A stretch of 64,000 nucleotides of DNA, taken from contig NZ_PJKB01000003.1 in NCBI RefSeq assembly GCF_002884975.1, forward strand, positions 412,743-476,742, given 5' to 3'. The DNA comes from Akkermansia muciniphila. GTDB taxonomy: Bacteria; Verrucomicrobiota; Verrucomicrobiia; Verrucomicrobiales; Akkermansiaceae. How positions within the stretch are numbered: the stretch's first letter is position 1; the number at the start of each line of letters is the position of its first letter. The position numbers were made by a program, and so were the translations under genes. Below the pieces are notes generated by a model, which saw only the letters and a list, made by a program, of their open reading frames with translations, ran no database searches and was not told where the DNA came from. Shown here one piece after another: positions 1 to 7,948 of this stretch.

Positions 1-503
1 TGCTGGCGGCAGCCATGAATCCATGCCCCTGCGGGTATCTGGGTGACAGAAGGAGAACCTGCACGTGTCCCCCGGCGCAGATTGCCCGCTACCGCCGCAA
101 GATTTCAGGGCCTCTTCTGGACCGGTTTGACCTCCTGATGGAAGTTCCCGCTGTGGATCCCTCCATCCTGGCTTCCGCGCCAGCCGGAGAATGCTCCGCC
201 AGCATCCGGGAACGCGTGATGGCGGCACGGCGGCTCCAGGGCAGCAGATATGCCGGCACTCCATTCCGCAGCAATGCGACGCTTTCCGGAAAAGCCCTGC
301 AAAGATACTGCCGCCTGCGGCCGGAAGGCCGGGCCATTCTGCTCCGCGCCGTGGAGGAACTGTCCCTTTCCGCCAGGGCGTATGACCGCATCCTGAAAGT
401 GGCACGCACCATAGCGGACCTGGAGGGTAACCCGGAAATCCAGGATTCCCATTTGTATGAGGCCGTGCAATACCGGGCTTTTGAACACTCCCTCCGGGAA
501 TGA
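1..503 (+). CDS. comM: ComM/YifB-type Mg-chelatase-like AAA+ ATPase, C-terminal part
   Basis: This is the 3' end of a gene that begins before the window; the reading frame is already open at base 3 (LAAAMNPCPCGYLGD). The NPCPCGY motif, the C-x-C just after it and the stretch KISGPLLDRFDLLMEVP are characteristic of the ComM/YifB family, and the remaining part is the helical Mg-chelatase C-terminal domain (LSARAYDRILKVARTIADL). ComM proteins are hexameric helicases that promote branch migration during natural transformation. The ATG at 15 is internal, not a start. The stop is followed by about 70 bases and then a terminator that serves the convergent gene. The family call is firm; the role in transformation is known only from other bacteria. 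Confidence 0.9.
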   Translation, partial: LAAAMNPCPCGYLGDRRRTCTCPPAQIARYRRKISGPLLDRFDLLMEVPAVDPSILASAPAGECSASIRERVMAARRLQGSRYAGTPFRSNATLSGKALQRYCRLRPEGRAILLRAVEELSLSARAYDRILKVARTIADLEGNPEIQDSHLYEAVQYRAFEHSLRE

Positions 504-574
504 ACCATTCCGGGAACGGGCAATTTCCGGAATGCCGCGTTTATGCCATGCCAAAGTGTGCCTTTTCCGAACGG

Positions 575-611
575 GAAAAAAGAAAAGGAGACGGCTTTCA
601 GACCGCCTCCT
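575..611 (-). terminator. Rho-independent terminator of the PEP-CTERM gene
   Basis: Arms AGGAGGCGG and CCGTCTCCT (minus strand) enclose an 8-base loop and are followed by a T-rich run (TTTCTTTTTT). It sits just past the stop of the minus-strand gene at 633. Confidence 0.75.
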
Positions 612-632
612 TCCCGATTGAAAGTTTGCCGA

Positions 633-1331
633 TCACCGGTTCCGGGAACGCCGGAAGACCAGGGCTCCCAGGCCAAGCATTCCCAGAGAGGCGGTAGCCG
701 GTTCCGGGACGATTTCATAGGATACCTGGATGTTGGAAAGCGTATAGGGAGAGGTGGCGCCGCCCGCACCGCCGCGCACCCCGGCAACCAGCTTGTATCC
801 CTCCCCCCACGCCAGGGGGGAATCTGCCATGTCCAGGGAAACAGTCGTTGTTCTTGAAGTGGAATTAAAGGTGAAGCTCTCCACGGTGGAAAGGTCCTGG
901 ACAAGCGTTCCGGCGGAGTCGTAAACCGCCAGAACCATGACGTAGCTGGTGATAACGGAGGTGGGCGTGTCACAGGAAAAAACGATGGAGGAGACAAGAT
1001 CCCCCTGCTCCGGGCCTCTCAGCACCATGGCAAAGGAGTCCCCGGCCACGCCGCTTCTGCCGCACAGGATGATGGAGCCGACGTTATCGGTGTTGCTCCA
1101 GGTTCCTTCCCCGTTCTGGGGCCAGTTGGCCAGGCTATTGTTATTGCCTCCCGCATAGACGCCAAATCCACGGCCTTTTACTTTATCCAGTAGCTGGTTT
1201 CCCGTTTGCGGCGCCATAGTCGCGGTTTGCGGCAGATTGGCTGATTCCGGCAGTTCGGCAATGACGGTAGCGGCATTGGCAGCCAGCACGCTGGCGCAAC
1301 TTATTAATACAGCACAATATCTACTTTTCAT
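633..1331 (-). CDS. Secreted PEP-CTERM sorting-domain protein
   Basis: The 232-residue product has an N-terminal signal peptide (MKSRYCAVLISCASVLAANA) and a C-terminal tripartite sorting tail: VPEPATAS, a short hydrophobic stretch (LGMLGLGALVF) and a basic end (RRSRNR). Such tails are recognised by exosortase/EpsH-type enzymes in outer-membrane bacteria. The middle is beta-rich and low in charge, like a carbohydrate-binding or jelly-roll fold, but I recognise no named domain. It is monocistronic, with its own terminator and an 18-base palindrome just upstream of the start. Likely exported and surface-associated; substrate unknown. Confidence 0.85.
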   Translation of the reverse strand: MKSRYCAVLISCASVLAANAATVIAELPESANLPQTATMAPQTGNQLLDKVKGRGFGVYAGGNNNSLANWPQNGEGTWSNTDNVGSIILCGRSGVAGDSFAMVLRGPEQGDLVSSIVFSCDTPTSVITSYVMVLAVYDSAGTLVQDLSTVESFTFNSTSRTTTVSLDMADSPLAWGEGYKLVAGVRGGAGGATSPYTLSNIQVSYEIVPEPATASLGMLGLGALVFRRSRNR

Positions 1332-1342
1332 AAGTTACACAC

Positions 1343-1360
1343 CATAATAAATTTATTATG
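1343..1360. promoter_or_regulatory. Perfect 18-bp AT palindrome upstream of the PEP-CTERM gene
   Basis: CATAATAAATTTATTATG reads identically on both strands and ends 11 bases before the start codon at 1331. It could be an operator or contain symmetric -10-like elements. Function is inferred from position only. Confidence 0.35.
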
Positions 1361-1727
1361 CTATGTCAATTTACAATTAAGAAGAAAAGTCTTTGAATTT
1401 TCCGCTTTTTCTGAAATCCGGCGCATCTTCTTGAGCGTGAAAGGCCGAAGCGTTTCCCGGAATGCGCCGTTGCTGGATTTTTCTTTATAACCCTATTAAA
1501 ATACCTATTTTGCGTGGAATTAAGCTTTGGAATAAGGGGAAAATGAAATGAAGTTATTTTTCTGGGGAGTTTACAAAGGTTTTTACAGGAGACCGGGAGG
1601 CCCCTGCTCCAGAAAACGGTTTTTCCGCACCGGGAACATAGGCCTTCTCTTCCCGCCTGCCGGCGCTCTTTTCCGGAGGCGTTCAATACTCCATGCCATC
1701 CCGGCTTTTTCACCCGTCACCTACGCA
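1361..1727. other. Intergenic region with no convincing gene
   Basis: Open frames here (for example minus 1713-1366) have no recognisable domain and coding-unlike composition. The first ~200 bases are AT-rich and are probably the upstream region of the PEP-CTERM gene at 633; the rest is the downstream region of metY. Confidence 0.5.
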
Positions 1728-1765
1728 GAACAGCCGTTCCGCGGATATTCCCGGAACGGCTGTTC
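1728..1765 (-). terminator. Strong hairpin after metY
   Basis: Arms GAACAGCCGTTCC (1728-1740) and GGAACGGCTGTTC (1753-1765) are perfectly complementary around a 12-base loop. There is no T run on either strand, so this may be a processing or pause hairpin, not a classical intrinsic terminator. It lies 21 bases past the metY stop. Confidence 0.5.
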
Positions 1766-1786
1766 GTACGAGAAGGAAAAACCGGT

Positions 1787-3076
1787 TTAACGGATGGCTG
1801 CCAGAGCCTGCTTGAGGTCCGCAATAATGTCTTCCGCGGCTTCCGTTCCTACGGAAAAGCGGATGAGGTCAGGCCGGACACCCGCTTCCATGAGCTGTTC
1901 ATCCGTCAACTGGCGGTGCGTATGGCTGGCGGGATGGAGAACGCAGGTGCGTGAATCCGCCACATGGGTAACGATGGCGGCCAGTTTCAGGCTGTCCATG
2001 AATTTGATGGCGCGGTCACGGCCGCCTTTGATGCCGAAGGTGACTACCCCGCAGGATTGACCGTCACGGAATTGCTTCTGTGCCAGGTCATGGTACTTGT
2101 TGGACGACAGGCCCGGATAGTTGATCCAGGCCACGTCCTCCTGCCCTTGCAGGAATTCCGCCACCTTTTGCGCGTTTTCACAGTGCCGGGGAACGCGCAG
2201 GTGCAGGGTTTCCAGGCCCAGATTGAGCAGGAAGGCGTTCTGCGGGGACTGGATGGAACCCAGGTCGCGCATGAGCTGGACGGTCGCCTTGGTGATGTAG
2301 GCGCCCTTACCGAAGCTCTTGCTGTAGGAAAGCCCGTGATAGGAGGGGTCCGGCTCCGTCAGGCCCGGGAATTTGTCCCTGTGGGCTTCCCAGTCAAAGT
2401 TGCCGCTGTCCACAATGGCGCCGCCCACCGCCGTGGCATGGCCGTCCATGTACTTGGTGGTGGAGTGGGTGATGATGTCCGCGCCCCATTCAAAGGGACG
2501 GCAGTTGATGGGCGTGGCGAAGGTGTTGTCTACAATCAGGGGAACACCGTGCGCATGGGCGATGTCCGCCATTTTGCGGATGTCCAGCACGCAGAGCGTG
2601 GGGTTGGAGATGGTTTCCGCAAAGAGCACCTTTGTATTGGGACGGAAGGCTTTGGCGATTTCCTCCGCCGGGGCGTCCTGGTCCACAAAGGTGACTTCAA
2701 TGCCCATCTTGCGGAAGGTAACGGCAAAAAGGTTGTACGTTCCCCCGTAAATGGAAGCGGTGCTGACGATATGGTCTCCGGCCTCGCAGATGTTGAAGAC
2801 GGCAAAGAAGGAAGCAGCCTGTCCGGAAGAGGTCAGAATGGCGGCTACGCCGCCTTCCAGCTCTGCGATTTTTCTGGCAACCGCTTCATTGGTGGGGTTC
2901 TGGAGGCGCGTGTAGAAGAATCCGGCTTCTTCCAGGTCGAACAGTTTGGCCATTTGTTCGCTGGTTTCATACTTGAACGTGGTGCTCTGGTAAATGGGCA
3001 ATACGCGGGGTTCTCCCTTTTTGGGGGTCCAGCCCGCCTGCACGCACAGGGTTTCCGGTCTCAGTTCCTGACTCAT
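1787..3076 (-). CDS. metY: O-acetylhomoserine sulfhydrylase (PLP enzyme)
   Basis: A 429-residue Cys/Met-metabolism PLP-dependent enzyme. It converts O-acetylhomoserine plus sulfide to homocysteine, so it links sulfide assimilation to methionine. Visible marks are the opening LRPETLCVQAGW, the substrate-loop YTRLQNPTN, the aspartate in LIVDNTFATP that pairs with the cofactor ring, the Schiff-base lysine in HSTTKYMDGH and the C-terminal RFSVGTEAAEDI. Length and the long insertion pattern favour MetY over MetB/MetC or MetZ, which are nearer 390-400 residues. An AT-rich cassette on the same strand ends 85 bases upstream, so readthrough or a promoter displaced by that insertion is possible. Confidence 0.92.
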   Translation of the reverse strand: MSQELRPETLCVQAGWTPKKGEPRVLPIYQSTTFKYETSEQMAKLFDLEEAGFFYTRLQNPTNEAVARKIAELEGGVAAILTSSGQAASFFAVFNICEAGDHIVSTASIYGGTYNLFAVTFRKMGIEVTFVDQDAPAEEIAKAFRPNTKVLFAETISNPTLCVLDIRKMADIAHAHGVPLIVDNTFATPINCRPFEWGADIITHSTTKYMDGHATAVGGAIVDSGNFDWEAHRDKFPGLTEPDPSYHGLSYSKSFGKGAYITKATVQLMRDLGSIQSPQNAFLLNLGLETLHLRVPRHCENAQKVAEFLQGQEDVAWINYPGLSSNKYHDLAQKQFRDGQSCGVVTFGIKGGRDRAIKFMDSLKLAAIVTHVADSRTCVLHPASHTHRQLTDEQLMEAGVRPDLIRFSVGTEAAEDIIADLKQALAAIR

Positions 3077-3161
3077 GATGCAGGGATGCTATGCCATGCC
3101 GCGCGCCTTGTAAAGCAGGGAAAAACGATGTATCAACCCAAAATAAATATTTGCAGTATCA

Positions 3162-4196
3162 TTATTTTTCTTCTCTAAAAAACAATTGGTAATAATACAT
3201 TCCGCGTTTTTCGTCGTATCCACGCTCAACGAACTCTTTTCCACCATGAATATTAATATCAAAATTTTTATCAAGCTTAATAACGGATAATTGTCTAACA
3301 GATTTATTTTTAATAGCTTTAATAGATGATTCGAAAAAATTATCAACTTCTATTTCCATCCTCTGCTGATAAATTTTCTTAAATTCGATGAATTGGGATA
3401 CCAATTCAGGATGTTCAAAAACTTGCTTTGCAAATTTATCTATATATACAGAGTTACTTTTTAAGGCTTCAACACTTTTATTAATTAGAACAGCTTTATT
3501 TACTTTACCTTTGTCTTTTGGGAGTTGTGAAATAAAACTCTTACAGAGGAGTAACATATTCTGAGTTTGATTGTAACTATCCTTTCGCGGTCTTACATGC
3601 AAGAAATTTTCTGTCCAATATTTTGCTTCTAAATTTTTATTAGTGTTATCGACTACTGCAACTAAATATCCATTTTCTTTTTCCGTATTAAATATTATAC
3701 ACCCTTTATCCAGTTTATTAACATTTATTCCATTGTCACTTTCTATTTCAAATCTTTCATCTCTAGAATACACTTTTAAAAAAGTATCCTTATTCTCAGA
3801 CTTAAATAATCCAATCGCATCCACTGACTCATCATTGATGATAAAATTTTTAAAATAAACTACATAAAATTCACCAGCTTTTATTTTAGGATGGATACTT
3901 TGTTGATACAGATGTTTAGCAAGATTGATCGATTGTTCATACAGAGAAGCTGGATCATCAAAGATAGCTGTAGCATAGGAATATACCTCATTTAATTCAA
4001 GCTGAGTTATATGATGGAGATTATAATACTCCTCTATCTTAAAAGAAGAAGTAAAATATTTTAACAAAAGCATTCTTACAATAGAATTTCCCAATATCAG
4101 TTCTGATTTAGATATCTTCAGTTTCTCATTATTCATTTTATTTCCAACTTCATGAACAATGATGCCGTGTATATTACATTGTATTGTGTCTATCAT
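3162..4196 (-). CDS. NdpA/YejK-like nucleoid-associated protein (third gene of the cassette)
   Basis: The 344-residue product opens with IQCNIHGIIVHEVGNK and has LNEVYSYATAIFDD, then SINLAKHLYQQS followed by a beta segment (GEFYVVYFKNF). This pattern matches the 37-kDa nucleoid-associated (NdpA) family, especially forms found in Bacteroidetes. NdpA proteins bind DNA in the nucleoid. A helical middle and a beta C-terminus (FDINIHGGKEFVERGYD) follow. No signal peptide or membrane segment is present, so it is cytoplasmic. It starts 3 bases after the RelA/SpoT-like gene stops, so the two are very likely co-translated. Family call moderately sure; the role in this cassette is unknown and may be as a sensor, neutraliser or DNA-binding partner. 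Confidence 0.65.
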   Translation of the reverse strand: MIDTIQCNIHGIIVHEVGNKMNNEKLKISKSELILGNSIVRMLLLKYFTSSFKIEEYYNLHHITQLELNEVYSYATAIFDDPASLYEQSINLAKHLYQQSIHPKIKAGEFYVVYFKNFIINDESVDAIGLFKSENKDTFLKVYSRDERFEIESDNGINVNKLDKGCIIFNTEKENGYLVAVVDNTNKNLEAKYWTENFLHVRPRKDSYNQTQNMLLLCKSFISQLPKDKGKVNKAVLINKSVEALKSNSVYIDKFAKQVFEHPELVSQFIEFKKIYQQRMEIEVDNFFESSIKAIKNKSVRQLSVIKLDKNFDINIHGGKEFVERGYDEKRGMYYYQLFFREEK

Positions 4197-4199
4197 AAC

Positions 4200-5153
4200 T
4201 TAACACCATAAGGTTTTTATTATATCCAATTCTTCTTCATCAGAAAGATTATACCAATTATCTCGAATGGAAAAAGGGAATTTTTCTATTCCATACCATA
4301 TAACAAATATTTCAGGTTGTGTCAATAGTGGTATTTCAGAATATCTTTCCCTATTATCATCATATATATGCTGTATTTTTAATTCATGTGAATCAATAAA
4401 AATATCTATATTGCAATCAATGTCTGTTTTTTCATTTTCTGTTAAGAAAGATAAAATAATATTAATATTTTTTATAGCCCACTCTCTATCATAATCAGAT
4501 TGAGCGAACTTATAAAGTTTTCCTTCCAAGCGACGAAGAAGGGCATAATTTAAATTATAATTTTGAGATTTTAGATATTCATTGACTTTATCAAATTCTT
4601 CATCAGCAAGTTCATAAAGAGAAAGCAATCGATAAATTCGATGCTTCATTTCATCTGAGAGTGTAATATCTTGTTTATAGTATAAAATATGTGCTGAATT
4701 GGCCCACGCATGTTGATTCATTGTGCGAACTTGAATTTCAAATACGAAATTCTCATCATAACTAAATAGCCGTTTTTTGATTGATACATCATAATGGTTT
4801 GATTGATAATCTAAACGATTAAAATCTATGGAATCTTTTTTCTTTTCTTCTTTTCTAATAATAAAGAAATCTTTTAAAAAAGAATCTATGATTTCCAAGT
4901 CGCATAAAAATGGACATATAATTCTAATGCCCAATCTATCTTTCACATCATCATATTCATAACATTTTTCTCTCTGTTTTTTCTGAATTTTCTTTATCAG
5001 GCTATGAATTTCCTTAGTCCGATACGTTATCTCAGGATGTAATTCTTTTTTAAATATTTCCTGTTTCAAATATACAACGACATCCTGCCCTAATTTTTCC
5101 AATTGAGGTTTCTCCTCTCTCCATCGTTGCACTATTTGACTGGTATCCACCAT
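4200..5153 (-). CDS. Stand-alone RelA/SpoT-type nucleotide (p)ppGpp synthetase domain protein
   Basis: The 317-residue product carries the synthetase signature in order: YRTKEIHSLIKKIQKK near residues 45-60, DDVKDRLGIRIIC near 68-80 (metal-binding Asp and GIRI), DYQSNHYDV near 115-123 (the G/DY-S-H ribose/purine motif), and FEIQVRTMNQHAWAN near 137-150 (catalytic Glu of the EIQ-RT motif). There is no HD hydrolase domain, TGS or ACT domain, so it is a small alarmone synthetase-like enzyme. The C-terminal ~150 residues are helical and unrecognised. Its ATG overlaps the upstream gene's TAA (TAATG), and the next gene follows after 3 bases. Such orphan synthetases act either as stress regulators or as toxins/abortive-infection effectors (toxSAS, CapRel). 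Composition says it is foreign. Confidence 0.85.
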   Translation of the reverse strand: MVDTSQIVQRWREEKPQLEKLGQDVVVYLKQEIFKKELHPEITYRTKEIHSLIKKIQKKQREKCYEYDDVKDRLGIRIICPFLCDLEIIDSFLKDFFIIRKEEKKKDSIDFNRLDYQSNHYDVSIKKRLFSYDENFVFEIQVRTMNQHAWANSAHILYYKQDITLSDEMKHRIYRLLSLYELADEEFDKVNEYLKSQNYNLNYALLRRLEGKLYKFAQSDYDREWAIKNINIILSFLTENEKTDIDCNIDIFIDSHELKIQHIYDDNRERYSEIPLLTQPEIFVIWYGIEKFPFSIRDNWYNLSDEEELDIIKTLWC

Positions 5154-6187
5154 TATTTAACTTTCCTTATTTTAGATTTAATTTCAGCCTTACATTCTCC
5201 GGTTTTTTCATCATTTGTAAATAATACTTTATCCTCAAATGTTCCATTTCCCCCCAATAGAGATACGCCATTTTCAAATTCTATTAAAATTTTATTAATA
5301 TAAGTTTTTATTAAAGCATCGTCTTTAGCATACGCAGTAAGCTCGAACTTCTTTGTTTGCAAAAATTCCCGATAGCCGTTTTTATGCTCTGTATCTATCA
5401 TGTAATCATTAGCAAACTCTATCGGATTAATAATCGACTGATTCTTTTGTAAATAAGAATTTAAATCTTGAGTATATTTTGAACGTAGCAAGGAATCTGG
5501 AATTGTATTTATATATTCTTTTGTTAAATCATAAAAATTTTTTGTTGCTATTTTTGGATCCATATACGGAACACATCCCATGAAGTTCAAGAAAAAAGTA
5601 TCTGTTCCATTTTTATTTTTAATATTGATTTGATAATCCATTAAATGACCGTCATAATCGATTTCAAAATTAGAACGAACCGTAAATAGCGCTACCTTAA
5701 AAACTTTTGTTTTTCTTGTCAGCATCAAATCTTTTACTTCCTCTACGTTAAATGTTTTGCTATTTGAATCCAATATTAACTGAGCACCGTTGTCTCTTTC
5801 GAGTTTTAATATTACACATACAGGAAAATCAGAAATATTTCCTTTCAATATAAGAAGTATTCCAGCAGCATTATTTCCCTGTTGTATATCATAAAGATTC
5901 CTTGCAATTTCTTTAGACTTTTCTATAAAGTCTACATCGGAATTCAGGATGGAAATTACACAAGCTGGCACAGATGGAATGAGCGTATTTTTAAAACAAA
6001 CTTTAAATGCCTGATCACTTATCAAAGCTGCTTTTATTTTATCTTGAAAAAAAGTTCTCAATCCATCTGTTATAGTACTTTCATTTTCACTATAATAAGG
6101 ACTTCCTATTTCATTCTTCCGGTGCTTTGGAATATCATGGATAATCAATTTATCAATGACCAACAACGAATAATCAATTCTTCTCAT
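5153..6187 (-). CDS. NdpA/DUF4868-like protein (first gene of the cassette)
   Basis: The 344-residue product starts RRIDYSLLVIDKLIIHDIP and contains DFIEKSKEIARNLYDIQQGNN followed by GILLILKG and CVILKLERDNGAQL. That order (an FxxxS-x-A helix, a beta hairpin, a K-x-E strand) is shared with the third gene of this operon and with NdpA/YejK-like folds; KwaB-type DUF4868 proteins are a remote alternative. No membrane segment or signal peptide. I chose ATG at 6187; a GTG at 6202 in the same frame adds five residues. A TTGACA hexamer lies at 6274-6279 on this strand, but no good -10 follows at normal spacing. Its stop codon overlaps the start of the synthetase gene by one base. Confidence 0.5.
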   Translation of the reverse strand: MRRIDYSLLVIDKLIIHDIPKHRKNEIGSPYYSENESTITDGLRTFFQDKIKAALISDQAFKVCFKNTLIPSVPACVISILNSDVDFIEKSKEIARNLYDIQQGNNAAGILLILKGNISDFPVCVILKLERDNGAQLILDSNSKTFNVEEVKDLMLTRKTKVFKVALFTVRSNFEIDYDGHLMDYQINIKNKNGTDTFFLNFMGCVPYMDPKIATKNFYDLTKEYINTIPDSLLRSKYTQDLNSYLQKNQSIINPIEFANDYMIDTEHKNGYREFLQTKKFELTAYAKDDALIKTYINKILIEFENGVSLLGGNGTFEDKVLFTNDEKTGECKAEIKSKIRKVK

Positions 6188-6316
6188 ATTATTATCTGTC
6201 ACAATTAAAATAATTTAGATTAATCCAAGATGATAGATTAATATTTTCGTATACTGGTATAAATAGTTGAAAATGTCAATAAGAAAGCGGATTTTATCAG
6301 ATCTTGGAGCTCTGCA

Positions 6317-6655
6317 TCAAATTTGCTGGTAAAAGGCTTGTCGAAGTTTTAGGAAGAGATAAGGGATATTGAATAACCCGCAGGTTTTACTCTGAATCCT
6401 TGAAATGGAAGCATTCGCTGCCTCAATTCTCCCACTGGTAATCCTGTATTTGAGAAAATTGACCACTTCATTGAAGTTTTTGGAAAGACTCTTCGCAAAA
6501 CGTTTGAGAGGATTGCTCGCGCTTTCTGCCGTCATCTAAGCCAATCAATCAGACGCCATGTTCCCCTCATTAACATCCCTGGCCTTGCAGACCTCGCGAA
6601 ATTGCTCCCTGAGCACATAGGCATCCCCAATCTTCCCGTTGGCAGACAAGAATTT
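6317..6655 (-). pseudogene. ISL3-type transposase C-terminal remnant, frameshifted
   Basis: The 3' part (6317-6535) reads PLKRFAKSLSKNFNEVVNFLKYRITSGRIEAANASISRI, matching the C-terminus of ISL3-type transposases (helix, LTNG-x-x-E-x-x-N, GF-N). Upstream in the same strand a further piece reads LSANGKIGDAYVLREQFREVCKARD, also typical of this family, but it is cut off from the rest by in-frame stops (a TGA at 6545-6547 and a TAG at 6536-6538) that a frameshift would bypass through LIDWLR. The catalytic DDE core is missing. No terminal inverted repeats were found. It borders the AT-rich cassette, consistent with past mobile-element activity. Confidence 0.75.
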
Positions 6656-6700
6656 TCAAGACATTGCCGGGATGCATTCTCTCTTTCTCGCAACAACAGT

Positions 6701-7948
6701 TTATCTGACTTCCGTGAGGGGAGTGGAAATTTCCTCTTCCGTCAGGTAGCAGCCGGGATCAGACCCGTACCAGTGCCCGTTGGCAAACGCGGCACGCGTG
6801 CGGAAGCCGCCGCCGCACAGGGAAAAGTGCACGCAGCGGCCGCAGCGGCCTTCAATTTTTTTCTGCCGTTCCAGGGGATCGTCGGACCCGCGCAGTTCAG
6901 GCAGCATCTCCGCCGCGGCGCCCGCCTTGGCGTCCCACAGATCGGAAAACAGGTTGGCCTTCACATTGCCCAGCGTGACGGACTGCCAGAACTGGTCCGG
7001 ATGCACCACTCCCTGTGTATCAATGTTGGCAATGCCGCGGCCGGAGCTGTTCGCCCCGCCGCCGTTCCACTGGAGCAGGTTCAGCGTATCCTTGGCCAGC
7101 GGAGAACCTTCCCGGAGCTGGCGCAGCAGCAGGTAAATGCCGTCCGCGGGCTGGGTGACGGTCAGCACTTCACGGTTCTTCCCTTCCGCCTTCCATTGCT
7201 CCACGCGGGCAATCAGGGTATCCATGGCATGGCGCGCCTCTTCCTGCGTCAGGGTCTGCACCTCCACGCCGCGGCCCGTGGGGACCAGATGATAGAAACA
7301 GACGCGCTGGATGTCATTGGCGTCAATGAAGTCCAGAATCTGTTCCATGCACTGCACGTTGTTGCGGGTCAGCGTCAGGCGCAGGCCCGTCTTCTGCCCC
7401 ACTTCACTGCAGAGCTTGAAACCGCGTACCGCCTGTTCAAAGGAGCCTTCCACTCCGCGGAACTTGTCATGAACGGCGCCGATGCCGTCCAGGGAAATGC
7501 CCACGTACGCCACGCCCAGTTCCTTGAACCGCGCGGCGGCTTCCGGCGTAATGCGGGTGCCGTTCGTGGAGATGGTCACTTTCAGCCCCTTCCCGGTGGC
7601 GCGTTCCAGCAGCTCCATGAAGCGCGGATGCACCAGCGGCTCCCCGCCGGAGAACAGCAGGGCGTTCACCTTGTAGTCCGCCAGATCGTCAATGACCGCG
7701 CAGCACTGGTCCCAATCCAGCTCCCCTTCAAATTTCCGGGCGGAGGCGTCCGCATAGCAATGCACGCACTTGAGGTTGCAGGTGCGCGTGATGTTCCAGA
7801 CCACAATGGGCTTGCGGACGCGGGACGAAGCCGGGGCGCAGGATTCCACGGCGCCTCCCGCAGAGCGGCCGTGCCCGTGGCCCTGCCCGTATCTTAAATG
7901 GTCCGCGGGCTGTTCCGCCCCTGTCCAAAGTCTGGTAATATTAATCAT
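6701..7948 (-). CDS. Radical SAM/SPASM protein, NirJ/AhbC-like
   Basis: The 415-residue enzyme begins MINITRLWTGAEQPADHLRYG, which resembles the start of NirJ/AhbC proteins, then a His/Gly-rich insert, then the radical SAM cluster motif TRTCNLKCVHCYA (C-x3-C-x2-C), LFSGGEPLVHP and ISTNGT. The C-terminus holds a SPASM-type auxiliary cluster region (RCGRCVHFSLCGGG and a last Cys in DPGCYLTEEE). NirJ/AhbC enzymes trim siroheme side chains in heme d1 or alternative heme synthesis; other SPASM proteins modify peptides. Its start overlaps the stop of the upstream radical SAM gene by 8 bases, so the two are a unit. No other heme-pathway gene lies in the window, so substrate remains open. Confidence 0.75.
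   Translation of the reverse strand: MINITRLWTGAEQPADHLRYGQGHGHGRSAGGAVESCAPASSRVRKPIVVWNITRTCNLKCVHCYADASARKFEGELDWDQCCAVIDDLADYKVNALLFSGGEPLVHPRFMELLERATGKGLKVTISTNGTRITPEAAARFKELGVAYVGISLDGIGAVHDKFRGVEGSFEQAVRGFKLCSEVGQKTGLRLTLTRNNVQCMEQILDFIDANDIQRVCFYHLVPTGRGVEVQTLTQEEARHAMDTLIARVEQWKAEGKNREVLTVTQPADGIYLLLRQLREGSPLAKDTLNLLQWNGGGANSSGRGIANIDTQGVVHPDQFWQSVTLGNVKANLFSDLWDAKAGAAAEMLPELRGSDDPLERQKKIEGRCGRCVHFSLCGGGFRTRAAFANGHWYGSDPGCYLTEEEISTPLTEVR

Larger units (their letters stand above)
3120..6300. other. AT-rich island, probably horizontally acquired
   Basis: Composition changes abruptly: flanking DNA is GC-rich, while this stretch is roughly 30% GC by eye across coding and non-coding parts and uses A/T-ending codons throughout. 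It contains exactly one operon of three minus-strand genes and is bordered on the right by a decayed transposase gene. No direct repeat or tRNA that would mark an attachment site was seen. Confidence 0.8.
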
